DNA of 64,000 nt from Pedobacter sp. MR2016-24 (GCF_026239655.1 NZ_JAPIVO010000003.1:372001-436000), one strand, 5' to 3'. Positions 38,318 to 47,879 are shown, counted from the stretch's first letter. The notes: generated from the sequence alone by a model not told the origin. Numbers and translations: made by a program.

Positions 38318-38767
38318 ATGTCAAACAATAGCGTTTCATTACACAGAGTCATTAAGGCATCTCCAGAAAAAGTCTACCGTGCCTTTACCGAAGCCCTTGC
38401 ACTCGCTTCATGGATGCCTCCCTACGGGTTTATTGGTATAGTTCACGATATGGATGTAAAAGTAGGCGGAACTTTTAAAATGTCTTTCCAGAATTTCACT
38501 ACAGGAAACAGCAATTCATTTGGTGGCGAATATTTAGAGGTTGTGCCCAATGAACGGTTGAAATATACCGATCAATTTGAAGATTCAAATCTGCCAGGGA
38601 CTATCGTCAATACCATTTGGTTCGAAAAAACATCAGTAGGTACAGCTGTGAAAATTTTGCAGGAAAACATACCTTCGATGATACCTGCGGAGATGTGTTA
38701 TCTGGGTTGGCAGGAATCACTTGAAAAGCTCATCAAACTAGTCGAGCCAAACATACCAGATGCTTAA
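38318..38767 (+). CDS. SRPBCC/AHSA1-family protein
   Basis: 149 residues, START-like fold: LHRVIKASPEKVYRAFTEAL, MDVKVGGTFKMSFQNFTTGN, GGEYLEVVPNERLKYTDQFE and a C-terminal helix YLGWQESLEKLIKLVE. Such proteins bind hydrophobic ligands. Followed after 12 bp by a second family member, so they form an operon. Confidence 0.92.
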   Translation: MSNNSVSLHRVIKASPEKVYRAFTEALALASWMPPYGFIGIVHDMDVKVGGTFKMSFQNFTTGNSNSFGGEYLEVVPNERLKYTDQFEDSNLPGTIVNTIWFEKTSVGTAVKILQENIPSMIPAEMCYLGWQESLEKLIKLVEPNIPDA

Positions 38768-38779
38768 AACTATATGTAG

Positions 38780-39235
38780 ATGAAAGAGACAGAATCAATA
38801 CATCCGGATTGCGAAATTGTTACTACCAGGACTGTTAACGCTCCAAGAGCAATAGCCTATAAAGCCTGGTCAGATCCAAATCATTTGAAAAACTGGTGGG
38901 GACCTGCCGGTTTTACCAATACCTTTCATGAGTTTGAATTCGAAGTTGGTGGCAAATGGAGTTTTACCATGCATGGACCAGAAAAAGGAAATTATATCAA
39001 TTCCTGTGAATTCACTGAAATTGAATTTCCGTCACTGATTGCCTGGAAACGTTTTTCGCAACCCTTGTTTCGCGTAGTCGTAACTTTTGAAGAGGTAACG
39101 CCGGACCAAACGAAGATTATCTTCCGGCAGATTTTTGATACGGCTAAAGAGTGTAATAAAATAAGGCCTTTTGTTGAAGATAAAAACGAGGAGAATATGG
39201 ATAGGCTGGAAATGGAAATAGTTGTGATATTATAG
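38780..39235 (+). CDS. SRPBCC/AHSA1-family protein, second copy
   Basis: 151 residues: IVTTRTVNAPRAIAYKAWSD, HLKNWWGPAGFTNTFHEFEF and VGGKWSFTMHGPEKGNY are typical. The end NEENMDRLEMEIVVIL departs from the family's usual last helix, so the C-terminus may have been altered by mutation. Co-oriented with the first copy but of another subgroup. Confidence 0.88.
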   Translation: MKETESIHPDCEIVTTRTVNAPRAIAYKAWSDPNHLKNWWGPAGFTNTFHEFEFEVGGKWSFTMHGPEKGNYINSCEFTEIEFPSLIAWKRFSQPLFRVVVTFEEVTPDQTKIIFRQIFDTAKECNKIRPFVEDKNEENMDRLEMEIVVIL

Positions 39236-39471
39236 GTTGTCAATAGGAAAACTACATTAACATAATATATGCTTAGAGAAGATTACAAACATTCTATTCT
39301 TGAGATTCAAATGTTTAAGAAATTTTGTGTGTTTTTGCTAGCCTAAAACACATAGACGCCTCCAAAATATTTGGCCTATTGGATTTATTTATTAACTATC
39401 TTTAAGATTTGAATAGATAATCAGAGTCTCATTCTGAACAGACTTATAAATATATCTCCCTTCACAAATTA

Positions 39472-40866
39472 TTATTCATCAACGATTTTTTTCTTCCACG
39501 CAACTTTAGTCGTGCCATTTTTACTCATAACAGGCTCTATCAAATTTTCTTTAAGAAGCTTTAAAAAGATACTTTTCATAATGTTCTCTGATTTTATCCC
39601 AGATAACAATCGAGCTTGACTATTTTTTATTATAGGGTTGTGTTCTAAGAATTCTAATATCGTTTCTTCAGGTGTAGCCAAAGATGTATGAGCAATTGTA
39701 ACTTTTACGTAATTGCCATTTACGGTAATGGTAGGTTCTTTCAGCCTCCAATCCTTCATTTTTTGAAAAGCGGTATTCAATCCTTCTCCCATATCTTTGT
39801 TAGGGGGATTTTTGTATCTATTCAGAGTTCTAACAATTTTAGTATTTCTCGAATAGCGCGCATCTAGTATATTATTCAACGTTACATACCCCGGCAATCT
39901 GCCTGGACTATTTACCTCAATTCTATTATTAAATATTAAAATGTGAATATCATCAGAGATTGAATAATCTCTATGTATAACTGCATTTACTATAATTTCC
40001 CACAAAGTTTCAGGAGGGTAACTTATATTTTCAAGTCCTTTTGGTGTCCAGATTTTTACATTGGACATAATGTCTGTAATCTTATCAGAAGCTCTATGTA
40101 TTTGCTCGTATAAGCTTCCTTCTATTGTATGTTGCTCTTTTAAATGGTCCCTTTCAGGAACAATTTCAGAAGTATCGTAACGGGTAATTTTAATAGCGCA
40201 TTTTCTAGGTAATAACGTCACAGGATTATCATTGAAAAGAAGCAGTCCTGCGATCTTTGGTTCGTAAGTCTTTCTATCAACTAAGTTCTGCGTTACAGTG
40301 AAATCAATTGGATCAGATTGTGGAGAATAATCTGATAAAAATCTTCTCATTTCTTCAGAATCAAATATATCTTCAGCATTTGCTTCTTTGTAAGTTAAAT
40401 CTTCAAAAGAGGATTCGCCTTTTGCAAATGATAGTTCTTGTATTTTTTGAGAATCTTTTAATGGTATAGATTGTGCGGAAACTCTAACATACACCGTGTT
40501 ATCAGCTGTAGCGTGCACTTTCTCGCTTTTCTCGACCGAAATTAGTAGCGAATAAGTATTAGTAAAATGATCTTTTAAAAAAGTGACGGTATATGGTATA
40601 TTTGGTTTAATTTCCAGAAGATTTTGAAAAACTTTATTAAAATATTCAATATTTTCAGCTCCATCCCAGCGCTGTCTGGGCTCAATTTCCTCTTTATCGT
40701 CTTTTATGCCTAAAATAAAATCACCACCATCTGAATTAGCAAATGCTACCGCAATTTTCTGTATTTTTTTTCCATCTAGCTCTTTGGCCTTTCGATCAAA
40801 AAAATGATTTTCTTCACGGCTGCATAAATCTAACAAAGCATTTTCATCAATAATTTTTTCTTTCAT
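39472..40866 (-). CDS. Schlafen/AlbA_2-domain ATP-binding transcriptional regulator-like protein
   Basis: 464 residues from the ATG at 40866. The frame opens at 40908, but a promoter at 40884-40914 lies inside that extension. SREENHFFDRKAKEL and KIAVAFANSDGGDFILGIKD form the AlbA_2 (Schlafen-like) domain. The middle part has HREYS-type HRDYSISDDIHILIFNNRIE with SPGRLPGYVT, the HATPase-like COG2865 module. The C-terminal winged helix follows (EETILEFLEHNPIIKNSQAR). Some homologues act in nucleic-acid stress or defence; function here unknown. Monocistronic. Confidence 0.88.
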   Translation of the reverse strand: MKEKIIDENALLDLCSREENHFFDRKAKELDGKKIQKIAVAFANSDGGDFILGIKDDKEEIEPRQRWDGAENIEYFNKVFQNLLEIKPNIPYTVTFLKDHFTNTYSLLISVEKSEKVHATADNTVYVRVSAQSIPLKDSQKIQELSFAKGESSFEDLTYKEANAEDIFDSEEMRRFLSDYSPQSDPIDFTVTQNLVDRKTYEPKIAGLLLFNDNPVTLLPRKCAIKITRYDTSEIVPERDHLKEQHTIEGSLYEQIHRASDKITDIMSNVKIWTPKGLENISYPPETLWEIIVNAVIHRDYSISDDIHILIFNNRIEVNSPGRLPGYVTLNNILDARYSRNTKIVRTLNRYKNPPNKDMGEGLNTAFQKMKDWRLKEPTITVNGNYVKVTIAHTSLATPEETILEFLEHNPIIKNSQARLLSGIKSENIMKSIFLKLLKENLIEPVMSKNGTTKVAWKKKIVDE

Positions 40867-40883
40867 ATTTTTGGCGCTCTTCA

Positions 40884-40914
40884 CAAATATAAACATACGA
40901 TATATCAACTCAAA
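40884..40914 (-). promoter_or_regulatory. Bacteroidota-type promoter of the AlbA_2 gene
   Basis: On the minus strand TTTG (40914-40911), 19-bp spacer, TATATTTG (40891-40884): an exact TTTG / TAnnTTTG pair. The start of transcription should be near 40877, only about 11 nt before the ATG at 40866, which decides the start codon. Confidence 0.75.
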
Positions 40915-41094
40915 TATAAAATTAAATCTTTTATAGATCGATTCAAACGCTTAGAGTAGCAAACCATGGAGATTGATTTAGTCGTAGAATAGTAAAGTAT
41001 AGGTCTTTATAATATTATAGACCAAAGATTTATATCTATATAATATTATTAAATTTTGGGCACATTTATGTTAATTTTTAGCATCATTTATTTT

Positions 41095-41102
41095 TATATT
41101 TG
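41095..41102 (+). promoter_or_regulatory. -7 promoter box of the 41118 gene
   Basis: TATATTTG, an exact TAnnTTTG match, 16 bp before the ATG at 41118. The -33 position has only TTAAT. It argues against a TTG start at 41100. Confidence 0.45.
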
Positions 41103-41117
41103 AGGACATTACGCAGC

Positions 41118-41498
41118 ATGGACAACAATATTTTTGCTTCAGAAATCCAAATTAGGGATGTTGGTAATAATCAAATAATTTTGCTACTAATATGCCCAAG
41201 TAAGAAGGTAGCATTATACATCGCGGATATATTAGGTAATAACAAATATAAAATCAACTGCTATACGACAGATAATAATAATATTAGCTTGGGACTATTA
41301 TTAGAAATGCCTAAATCTATAATAGAACTTAGGATAGCCACATCAAAGAACCGAACGAATTATTTACCGATGGACTGGCTATTTGCTAATAAAGTTAATT
41401 TTATAGCGACAGGATGGTTGAACGCTACAAGAGATTTATTTTATACCTCTCAGATGCCCTTATGCGATGTATCTTTCCCTCCCATAGATAACCAATAA
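41118..41498 (+). CDS. Unknown small protein
   Basis: 126 residues from the ATG at 41118. No known family. A beta-alpha pattern is visible (NQIILLLICPSKKVALYIAD; ISLGLLLEMPKSIIELRIAT), ending LCDVSFPPIDNQ. Lies in a gene-poor stretch between the AlbA_2 gene and the truncated metallo-beta-lactamase gene; may be an accessory gene of foreign origin. Confidence 0.5.
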   Translation: MDNNIFASEIQIRDVGNNQIILLLICPSKKVALYIADILGNNKYKINCYTTDNNNISLGLLLEMPKSIIELRIATSKNRTNYLPMDWLFANKVNFIATGWLNATRDLFYTSQMPLCDVSFPPIDNQ

Positions 41499-41724
41499 AC
41501 GTATGTAAAACGATCTTTTTAAAAATGGAACATATGGCAAAAGACTATCAATTTATTGAGGATTCGGAAGCGTATATCTTTCAAAAAATTGTAATGATTT
41601 AGGAAAAACGGATACTGTGTAGTGCCTCGTTTCATGGCAAATAATAATGGCGAATTATATTCCACAACAATAGTAGTAAAATATGGGGTATCAACATATC
41701 AGATGAGCACATAGAATGTATATG

Positions 41725-42510
41725 TCATAATTTCGCTTCAATAGAAAGTAATACCAGTTGTCTTAGATAAGCTAATAATATTACTCTAATAAAATAGCAG
41801 CTCAAATCAAAACTTTTATCTCCACCAGTATGCGCAGCTTCGAGATCAGTAAAACTATCCAATTTTGCGGTAATTTTTGATAAGGATTTTAAATGTTCAA
41901 AATATTGTGCCATTCCATAGACGATATTTGTAGATAGGATTTTATAGCCTTGATTATGGAAGTTAATGAGAACATCTAAATGAGGGTGTTTGTTGGTTGC
42001 GTTAAGTCCTGCTGAAACAACAGCTTGGGGAGAATTACCTCTTCTGACATAATCCCAAAATGGTGGATGGTAATTCTTAATAGATCCGTGATGTGAAAGT
42101 TGACAAATATTTAATTCTTTGATATAAAGATTTTTGTGAATATCTTCTGCTACTAATCTTTTAAAGGTGGCCACCTCACTATCAGAAGTTAACAATATAT
42201 ATTTGTCAGCGGTGGTAATCTTAAAAATTGTTGATAAATAGTTAGCGCCTCTACTCGCCTCTGCTTTGTTTGCGATTGGCTGGAGATCCACTATAGTAGT
42301 ATATAACTCGGCTTCTGTTACGCTAGGAGAGAGACACCTCATCACAATTCCATCAGGAAATTCCATCACAGTATTTTCCATAATGAAATTTACCTTTCGT
42401 ATCGTATTGGTTTTTCGCAATTGGTTAACAACATCAAACAATTTCTGAAGATCACCCTTGGAGCCACCAGCTTCTATCCTATTGAGATATTTATAATAAT
42501 CGCTCGCCAA
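41725..42510 (-). pseudogene. C-terminal part of a ComEC/Rec2-like metallo-beta-lactamase protein, N-terminus missing
   Basis: The protein pattern LNICQLSHHGSIKNYHPPF, then SPQAVVSAGLNATNKHPHLD and VLINFHNQGYKILSTN matches the end of ComEC-type metallo-hydrolases (HHGS, GxN..HP, T at the end). ILLTSDSE is the usual GD strand. The first catalytic HxHxDH block is absent. The frame opens only with a TTG at 42510, directly after a stop in the same frame, and no Met precedes it. About 100 residues appear lost, so the gene is a truncated remnant or has a start I cannot see. Confidence 0.55.
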
Positions 42511-43015
42511 TAGAAATCTTATGATAACTATGAGAAAACTCCATCTTGAACTTTTTCAGGTATTGCAAAACATCAATATTAAATTAGCTGATGGAAAATA
42601 CAAACTTCGAAGAATATTTCAGAGATAGAGATTGGCGCCAACTGTTTATAACAATGCGTAGTGAAAAACTAAAGAAAAAAATTATATTTCTAAGCCGTAA
42701 ATTATCATCAGCTGGTTTGAATGGGAAGACCGTGATGGTGTTTATTCAGATGCTGATTCCAGACAGGAGTTGGTTCGATAATGGCCCGTAAAGAACGAGT
42801 AGAAATTATGACCAGAGATATTGAGGAAGGATAGAAGACTGTTAGCAGATGCTGACCATGAGTTCTTTGAGAACAAATCAATTCATGAATATGATCAAAC
42901 TAAAAAGCCCGAGCCATTTACATTACTCAGTTTTACAGCATTTGACTTAACATCTTGATTTAAAATATAAACATCCATAAATTTAATAGTCAAAGCATAT
43001 TAAACTGAACCGTAA
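42511..43015. other. Gene-poor stretch with decayed coding-like sequence
   Basis: A 66-codon plus-strand frame at 42591-42791 (MENTNFEEYFRDRDWRQLF) and an overlapping frame EWEDRDGVYSDADSRQELVR around 42717-42776 each look protein-like, as does DADHEFFENKSIHEYDQ near 42848-42900. They may be parts of one gene broken by frameshifts; I cannot name it. Confidence 0.35.
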
Positions 43016-43576
43016 ATGACCCCCATAATCAGAACGCTAGAAGAACAAAAGGAGGAATTCAAAAGATCGAAGTTGCTAGCCACACCTATAGCCGGATTAA
43101 TAGCCTGGCTTGTAGTTGGTTTAGGAGGATTGTTTTTATCTCTCCTATGGAAAGTTTGGATATTGTTTATTGCAACCGGAAGTATTGTTTACTTAGGAAT
43201 GTTTATATCAAAATTTACCGGAGAGAATTTTCTTGATAAAACCAAGCCTAAAAACACGTTTGATAGATTGTTCTTTTTAACTGTAGCCCAGGCACTACTG
43301 GTTTATTCCATTGCCATCCCATTTTTCTTAGTTGATTATTCTTCATTGCCCCTCACGGTAGGAATTTTAACAGGGTTGATGTGGTTGCCCCTCACCTGGA
43401 TAATTGACCATTGGGTTGGTATCTTTCATGCTATTGCGAGAACCCTTATTATACTAATTCTTTGGTATTTATTACCACAGCACCGATTCGTTGCCATACC
43501 TTTTGCAATCGTTTTGATTTACGTTATCACAATCGTGATTTTAATGAATAGAAAACGTAAAAGCATATTGGTATAA
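43016..43576 (+). CDS. Membrane protein (DUF7010-like)
   Basis: 186 residues, about six membrane helices (SKLLATPIAGLIAWLVVGLG; LFLSLLWKVWILFIATG; LLVYSIAIPFFLVDYSSLPL; TLIILILWYLLPQHRFVAIP). The layout resembles the DUF7010 family. Unlinked to neighbours (spacing over 140 bp). Function unknown. Confidence 0.7.
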   Translation: MTPIIRTLEEQKEEFKRSKLLATPIAGLIAWLVVGLGGLFLSLLWKVWILFIATGSIVYLGMFISKFTGENFLDKTKPKNTFDRLFFLTVAQALLVYSIAIPFFLVDYSSLPLTVGILTGLMWLPLTWIIDHWVGIFHAIARTLIILILWYLLPQHRFVAIPFAIVLIYVITIVILMNRKRKSILV

Positions 43577-43720
43577 AAGTTAAAAATGAGCTTGAGTAGC
43601 CAATGTAAACATAAGCACCAAATTTCTTCGTTTCTTTAGATTAAGGCAACTGATCTTACGGAAAACCATAAAGCAAGCATAAGGTAAATACTTACTATTG
43701 TAAAATTCTTATAGAAACAT

Positions 43721-44368
43721 ATGGAAAAATCAGCATGTCCGAATTGCAACAAAAAAATAGGCGGAATACTTTTCAGCAATAGCCTGCTCACCATTGCCGC
43801 AAATAATTTTATTAACATATTCACTGAAAATCCAGGTTCCGGATATTGCACAGATTGCGGCACCAACCTTTTTAATGCTTGCGTGACGAAGCTTGCATCT
43901 CAAAAAGCTGATGTGCTGAATGCTGCGATTAGGATAGTAGACGTGATTCCAATTGTGACTGCACAAAGTCCGCTCAAATGGGATTATTCCGTTATTGAAA
44001 TGGTAAGTTCTCAATCAGTTACGGGCACAGGACTTTTATCAGAAATATCATCATCCTGGACTGATATGTTAGGTGGCCAGTCTGATGCATTATCGAATAA
44101 ATTGGGAAATGGGGAAACAATTTGCAGAAAGCAACTTAGAATTAAAGCAGCGATGTTAGGCGGAAATTGCATATTAGCTACCGATATTGATTATGCCGAA
44201 GTTGGCGGAGTAAAGGGAATGCTCATGGTGTGCATGTCAGGCACGGCAGCAAATCTCCATAATATTGAAGATGTACTAGAGTTAGACAAGGAAAAGCTTT
44301 CAATACTGCAAGCCTCAATAGCAGAATTGAAAAGATTGAATACAATCGCGATACCTCAAATGGTGTAG
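43721..44368 (+). CDS. Zinc-ribbon plus YbjQ-family (DUF74) protein
   Basis: 215 residues. N-terminal zinc ribbon CPNCNKK...CTDCG (two CxxC pairs, residues about 6-48). C-terminal YbjQ/DUF74 domain: GTGLLSEISSSWTDMLGGQS, LRIKAAMLGGNCILATDIDY and GVKGMLMVCMSGTAANL. YbjQ proteins form pentameric, possibly metal-binding rings; function unclear. The zinc-ribbon fusion is less common. Confidence 0.85.
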   Translation: MEKSACPNCNKKIGGILFSNSLLTIAANNFINIFTENPGSGYCTDCGTNLFNACVTKLASQKADVLNAAIRIVDVIPIVTAQSPLKWDYSVIEMVSSQSVTGTGLLSEISSSWTDMLGGQSDALSNKLGNGETICRKQLRIKAAMLGGNCILATDIDYAEVGGVKGMLMVCMSGTAANLHNIEDVLELDKEKLSILQASIAELKRLNTIAIPQMV

Positions 44369-44503
44369 GTAATTATCCCAAAAACCCGGATCACTTCCTC
44401 AAATTCGAGCAACAGTTTAAATTCTTTAATATTTAATTCATCTTGAGCCTTTCAACTGCTTCCGTGGTTATCCCAAAATCTTTAGGTTAAAATTTATTTA
44501 CGT

Positions 44504-44511
44504 TATTTTTG
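44504..44511 (+). promoter_or_regulatory. -7 promoter box of the oxidoreductase gene
   Basis: TATTTTTG matches TAnnTTTG, about 72 bp before the ATG at 44583. The -33 element is weak (TTTAGG). Confidence 0.35.
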
Positions 44512-44582
44512 ATGAACGCCTGAATGGAACTACCTAATTTATTAGCGTAGAAAATCCTAAATTGCAATTAAACCTAACCAAT

Positions 44583-45698
44583 ATGAAGCAAAATTTCTTT
44601 TCCTCAAGTACTTTATATGCCTTGTGCATAATAGCTCCACTTTTTTTCGGTATGGGTGCAACTGCACAAAGAAAGCTGAATGTAGTTGTTGCGGGTTTAA
44701 ATCATGATCACGTTTATTTGATTATGAACAGCTATGAAAAAGGTGAGGTAAACATTATTGGCATCTCCGAAACCAATACCGACTTAATTAAACGGTTTAA
44801 ACAGCGGTACAAGCTACCGGATTCGCTGTTCAATGAGGATTTAGCATCGTTGCTGAAGAAACGAAAACCAGATGTGGTACTGGCCTATAACGCAATAAAT
44901 GAACATCTGGCAGTTGTTGAAGCAGCGGCACCTTTAGGGATATCAGTGATGGTGGAGAAACCACTGGCAACCACCGTTGAACAGGCGGAGCGCATGGCAT
45001 TACTGGCGAGACAATATAAGATTCATTTACTGACAAACTATGAGACCACCTGGTATCCAACTAATCAGCAAGCTTATGTGAAGATCAAAACTAATAATGA
45101 AATCGGGAAGATCAGGAAAATGGTGGTTCATGACGGGCATCAGGGACCAAAAGAAATAAATGTGAGTAAGGAGTTTTTAAGCTGGCTAACCGACCCCGTG
45201 AAAAATGGCGGAGGCGCAATTGTAGATTTTGGGTGTTACGGCGCAAACCTGATGACATGGCTGATGGATGGACAGGCGCCGATAGCCGTCACTGCCATTA
45301 CACGCCAACTTAAAAAAGACGTATATCCAAATGTGGATGATGATGCGACTATTCTTTTAGAATATCCCGGCGCAACAGGTATTATTGAAGCGTCGTGGAA
45401 CTGGCCATTTTCGATCAAGGACATGGAAGTTTTTGGGCAAACTGGCTATATACAGGCGGTGAATCCGACTACACTTAGAATAAAAGAGAAAGAAAGTGCC
45501 CCCTATACGGAAGTCGCTGCAGCCTCACTTCCAGCTAACTTAAGTGATCACCTGAATTATCTATCCTCCGTATTGTTACGCAATGAAATTAAACCCGAAC
45601 ATGATTTATCAAGTTTAGACAACAACCTCATTGTGGTTAAAATATTGGAAGCTGCAAAAGCCTCAGCGAAGACTGGTCGCAGGGTTTTGATGAAATAA
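44583..45698 (+). CDS. Gfo/Idh/MocA-family oxidoreductase, exported
   Basis: 371 residues from the ATG at 44583; a TTG start 21 bases earlier is unlikely. Signal peptide SSTLYALCIIAPLFFGMGATAQ. Rossmann part LNVVVAGLNHDHVYLIM; MVEKPLATTVEQAERMALL with the catalytic EKP; second domain GGGAIVDFGCYGANLMTWL with D/H region. Exported members of this family act on sugars or lactones in the periplasm of Bacteroidota. Monocistronic. Confidence 0.92.
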   Translation: MKQNFFSSSTLYALCIIAPLFFGMGATAQRKLNVVVAGLNHDHVYLIMNSYEKGEVNIIGISETNTDLIKRFKQRYKLPDSLFNEDLASLLKKRKPDVVLAYNAINEHLAVVEAAAPLGISVMVEKPLATTVEQAERMALLARQYKIHLLTNYETTWYPTNQQAYVKIKTNNEIGKIRKMVVHDGHQGPKEINVSKEFLSWLTDPVKNGGGAIVDFGCYGANLMTWLMDGQAPIAVTAITRQLKKDVYPNVDDDATILLEYPGATGIIEASWNWPFSIKDMEVFGQTGYIQAVNPTTLRIKEKESAPYTEVAAASLPANLSDHLNYLSSVLLRNEIKPEHDLSSLDNNLIVVKILEAAKASAKTGRRVLMK

Positions 45699-45807
45699 AT
45701 ATGTAAATTTGCTGCGCTATCCCCTATCGAACATACCGAAGAAATAGTGATCAACTAATTATTTATTTTGCTTTCTAAAATTTATCTCCATCAACTATTA
45801 TCATAAA

Positions 45808-46296
45808 TTGGAACATCATATCATTTATATCAGTGCAGCAGATCATCTCATGACTATTGAAGAACTCTCAACCATCTTAGAGGAATCAAGACAATGGAAT
45901 CAAGAGCACGGGATTACCGGAATGTTATTATATGTAGAAGGAATCTTTGCAAGCTTGGGGAAACGCAATGTTGAATCTGCTATTGCAGGCCGTTTTATGC
46001 AAATTCTGGAAGGATCAAGGGAAGAAGTTGAAATCATCTTTAACAAGATCAAGAAAGATCCGCGGCATTGTAATGTAACTCCTATTGAAAATGCTCCCTC
46101 TTCAGTCAGGTATTTCGAATCCTGGCAAATGGGCTTTAAGGTCCTTTCAGCGTCTGAGTTGAAAGATAATTCCGATTTTTTCAATCCGGATATTTTATTT
46201 GCATCAGGAAGCGATCAGGAGCTTAGTCGCCCACTAAATTTTTTAAGATCTTTTTATCTCAGGGGTCAAAGCCAGCAAACATCCTTTCAATCTTAG
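45808..46296 (+). CDS. BLUF-domain blue-light receptor protein
   Basis: 162 residues. HHIIYISAADHLMTIEELST, SRQWNQEHGITGMLLY, GRFMQILEGSREEVE and VRYFESWQMGFKVL carry the BLUF marks: Tyr in IIYIS, Asn in WNQEHGITG, Gln in MQILEG and Trp in ESWQMGF. About 14 extra residues (IFASLGKRNVESA) lie between the second and third motifs. No ATG fits; TTG at 45808 keeps the Tyr strand, while the next Met (residue 15) would lose it. Binds FAD and senses blue light. No output domain, so it acts through partner proteins, as in short BLUF proteins. Confidence 0.85.
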   Translation: MEHHIIYISAADHLMTIEELSTILEESRQWNQEHGITGMLLYVEGIFASLGKRNVESAIAGRFMQILEGSREEVEIIFNKIKKDPRHCNVTPIENAPSSVRYFESWQMGFKVLSASELKDNSDFFNPDILFASGSDQELSRPLNFLRSFYLRGQSQQTSFQS

Positions 46297-46332
46297 CGCG
46301 AAACAAACTGATTCATATGCTGTTATAAGGAT

Positions 46333-46692
46333 ATGAGTTACGATGTACAGCTTTTTAAAAGAGAAACCAAAATAAGAGAGTTAAAGTCTGATGACGAAGA
46401 TTTCTTTGAAGACGAATCAAATCTGGAACCTTTTACCGCAGCAGAGAAGCAGGAATTGCATGAGCGACTTTTACGCTATGGATGTGCTGTAGCTGGCAAT
46501 GCTGATTTACAGGGTAACATTGAGTACGAGAATGAGGACGAAGGAGCCCTTGCTTTTTTAACCGATCGTGGTTTATACTTTTCCACTAATAGTAACCCAT
46601 TTGAAATTGGCATGACGGCTTCTGAATTTACAGATAATGATGCTTTTGTAAAGTATGATCCTCAGAATGATGGTTGGGAAGAGATAGAATAG
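46333..46692 (+). CDS. Acidic unknown protein
   Basis: 119 residues, strongly acidic, starting MSYDVQLFKRETKIRELKSD. The middle (YGCAVAGNADLQGNIEYENE; LAFLTDRGLYFSTNSNPFEI) suggests a compact alpha/beta fold. No family recognised. Gene lies 12 bp before the MpaB-type gene on the same strand, so they may be co-transcribed. Confidence 0.6.
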   Translation: MSYDVQLFKRETKIRELKSDDEDFFEDESNLEPFTAAEKQELHERLLRYGCAVAGNADLQGNIEYENEDEGALAFLTDRGLYFSTNSNPFEIGMTASEFTDNDAFVKYDPQNDGWEEIE

Positions 46693-46704
46693 GTTTGAAT
46701 AGAT

Positions 46705-47763
46705 ATGAGTGATGCACAGAAATATACCGACGACTTTTTAAGTTCAAAGCGGCAGATAGGAGATTTAGCTGCTGATACCTTCATTCAGGAAATATTCAAA
46801 AACCCTGAGCAAAAAATGTCACTGCATCAATGGATGTCTGGTGCAACCCGCAATAATCAGCTTGAAGATTTAGCCAGACTATTCCCTGGAGTATTGTTAT
46901 TCAGCAATGCTGCACAATTACCTGACTGGGCGGATCGGAGATTAGTAAAAGCAGGATCTGATTTCTTTGTCAGGCATGCAGAAACCATTATGACCTTGCT
47001 GGGTTTGTTGTCATTACCTTACTGTTATACAGCGGCGAATGGCGCGATGGTCTTATATTTATCAGAGCGGATCCGTAAGGAAACCGCAAAAAGACTGTAT
47101 GAAACGGCGGTATTTGTCTGGGAAGTGATGGCACCCGGAGCTTTCGAAAAAGAGGGTAAAGCTTTTACAGAAATTATGAAGGTGAGGTTAATGCATGCTG
47201 CAGGTCGCTATTATACATTGCAGAGTGGCAAGTGGGATAACGCATGGGGCCTGCCGATCAACCAGGAAGATATGGCCGGCACCAACCTTTCATTTTCATT
47301 ACTCGTGATCAGGGGACTGCGGAAAATGGGCTATAATGTGAGTTGGGCAGACCAGCAGGCATTCATGCATCTCTGGAATATAATCGGATTTTTATCCGGA
47401 CTGGATGAAGAACTTATTCCGAAAGATTCGAAAATGGCGCAGAACCTGGATCGCGCTATCAGCCACAGGCAATTTGCTGTTTCTTCCCACGGAAGGGAAT
47501 TGACGAAATCGCTTACCGACCACATTATAGAAATAAATAAGAGTAAGGCGTCATCAAATGATATTTTAGGGCTGATGCGGTATTTATTGGGAGCGAAAGT
47601 TGGGAATATGCTTTCGATCAATGCACCGGATTTACCTGCTTACAAAATCAGCATTCTCCAGACTATCAATATATTTAAGAGTTTTAAACCGAAAGGCGAT
47701 ACTGATTTCGCATACCATAGGGCTTATGCAAAATTTAAATTGCAGAAACCAGTATCAGCTTAA
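46705..47763 (+). CDS. MpaB-type oxygenase (DUF2236)
   Basis: 352 residues. Motifs DLARLFPGVLLFSNAA, MKVRLMHAAGRYYTLQSGKW, LPINQEDMAGTNLSFSLLVI and SWADQQAFMHLWNIIGF match the DUF2236 family, whose member latex-clearing/MpaB-type proteins bind haem via conserved histidines (H in RLMHAAGR here). The substrate is unknown. Ends 88 bp before the convergent cluster, with a terminator between. Confidence 0.85.
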   Translation: MSDAQKYTDDFLSSKRQIGDLAADTFIQEIFKNPEQKMSLHQWMSGATRNNQLEDLARLFPGVLLFSNAAQLPDWADRRLVKAGSDFFVRHAETIMTLLGLLSLPYCYTAANGAMVLYLSERIRKETAKRLYETAVFVWEVMAPGAFEKEGKAFTEIMKVRLMHAAGRYYTLQSGKWDNAWGLPINQEDMAGTNLSFSLLVIRGLRKMGYNVSWADQQAFMHLWNIIGFLSGLDEELIPKDSKMAQNLDRAISHRQFAVSSHGRELTKSLTDHIIEINKSKASSNDILGLMRYLLGAKVGNMLSINAPDLPAYKISILQTINIFKSFKPKGDTDFAYHRAYAKFKLQKPVSA

Positions 47764-47822
47764 ACTGAAAATTAGGAGACCGGCAGGACTGTGTATTAAA
47801 AGAAGGATATCTATAATAAAAA

Positions 47823-47854
47823 AGCGCATGACCAGGTCTCCCCTGGCATGCGCT
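47823..47854. terminator. Bidirectional terminator between convergent genes
   Basis: AGCGCATG (47823-47830) pairs with CATGCGCT (47847-47854); inner stem CCAGG / CCTGG. A/T tails on both sides. Shared by the MpaB-type gene and the DUF6266-like cluster. Confidence 0.8.
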
Positions 47855-47879
47855 CTTCATGATAAATCGCTGCATTAGT

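Noticed and set aside
41525..41599. Short plus-strand frame MEHMAKDYQFIEDSEAYIF
   Set aside because: Only 25 codons, no neighbours in line, no recognisable family.
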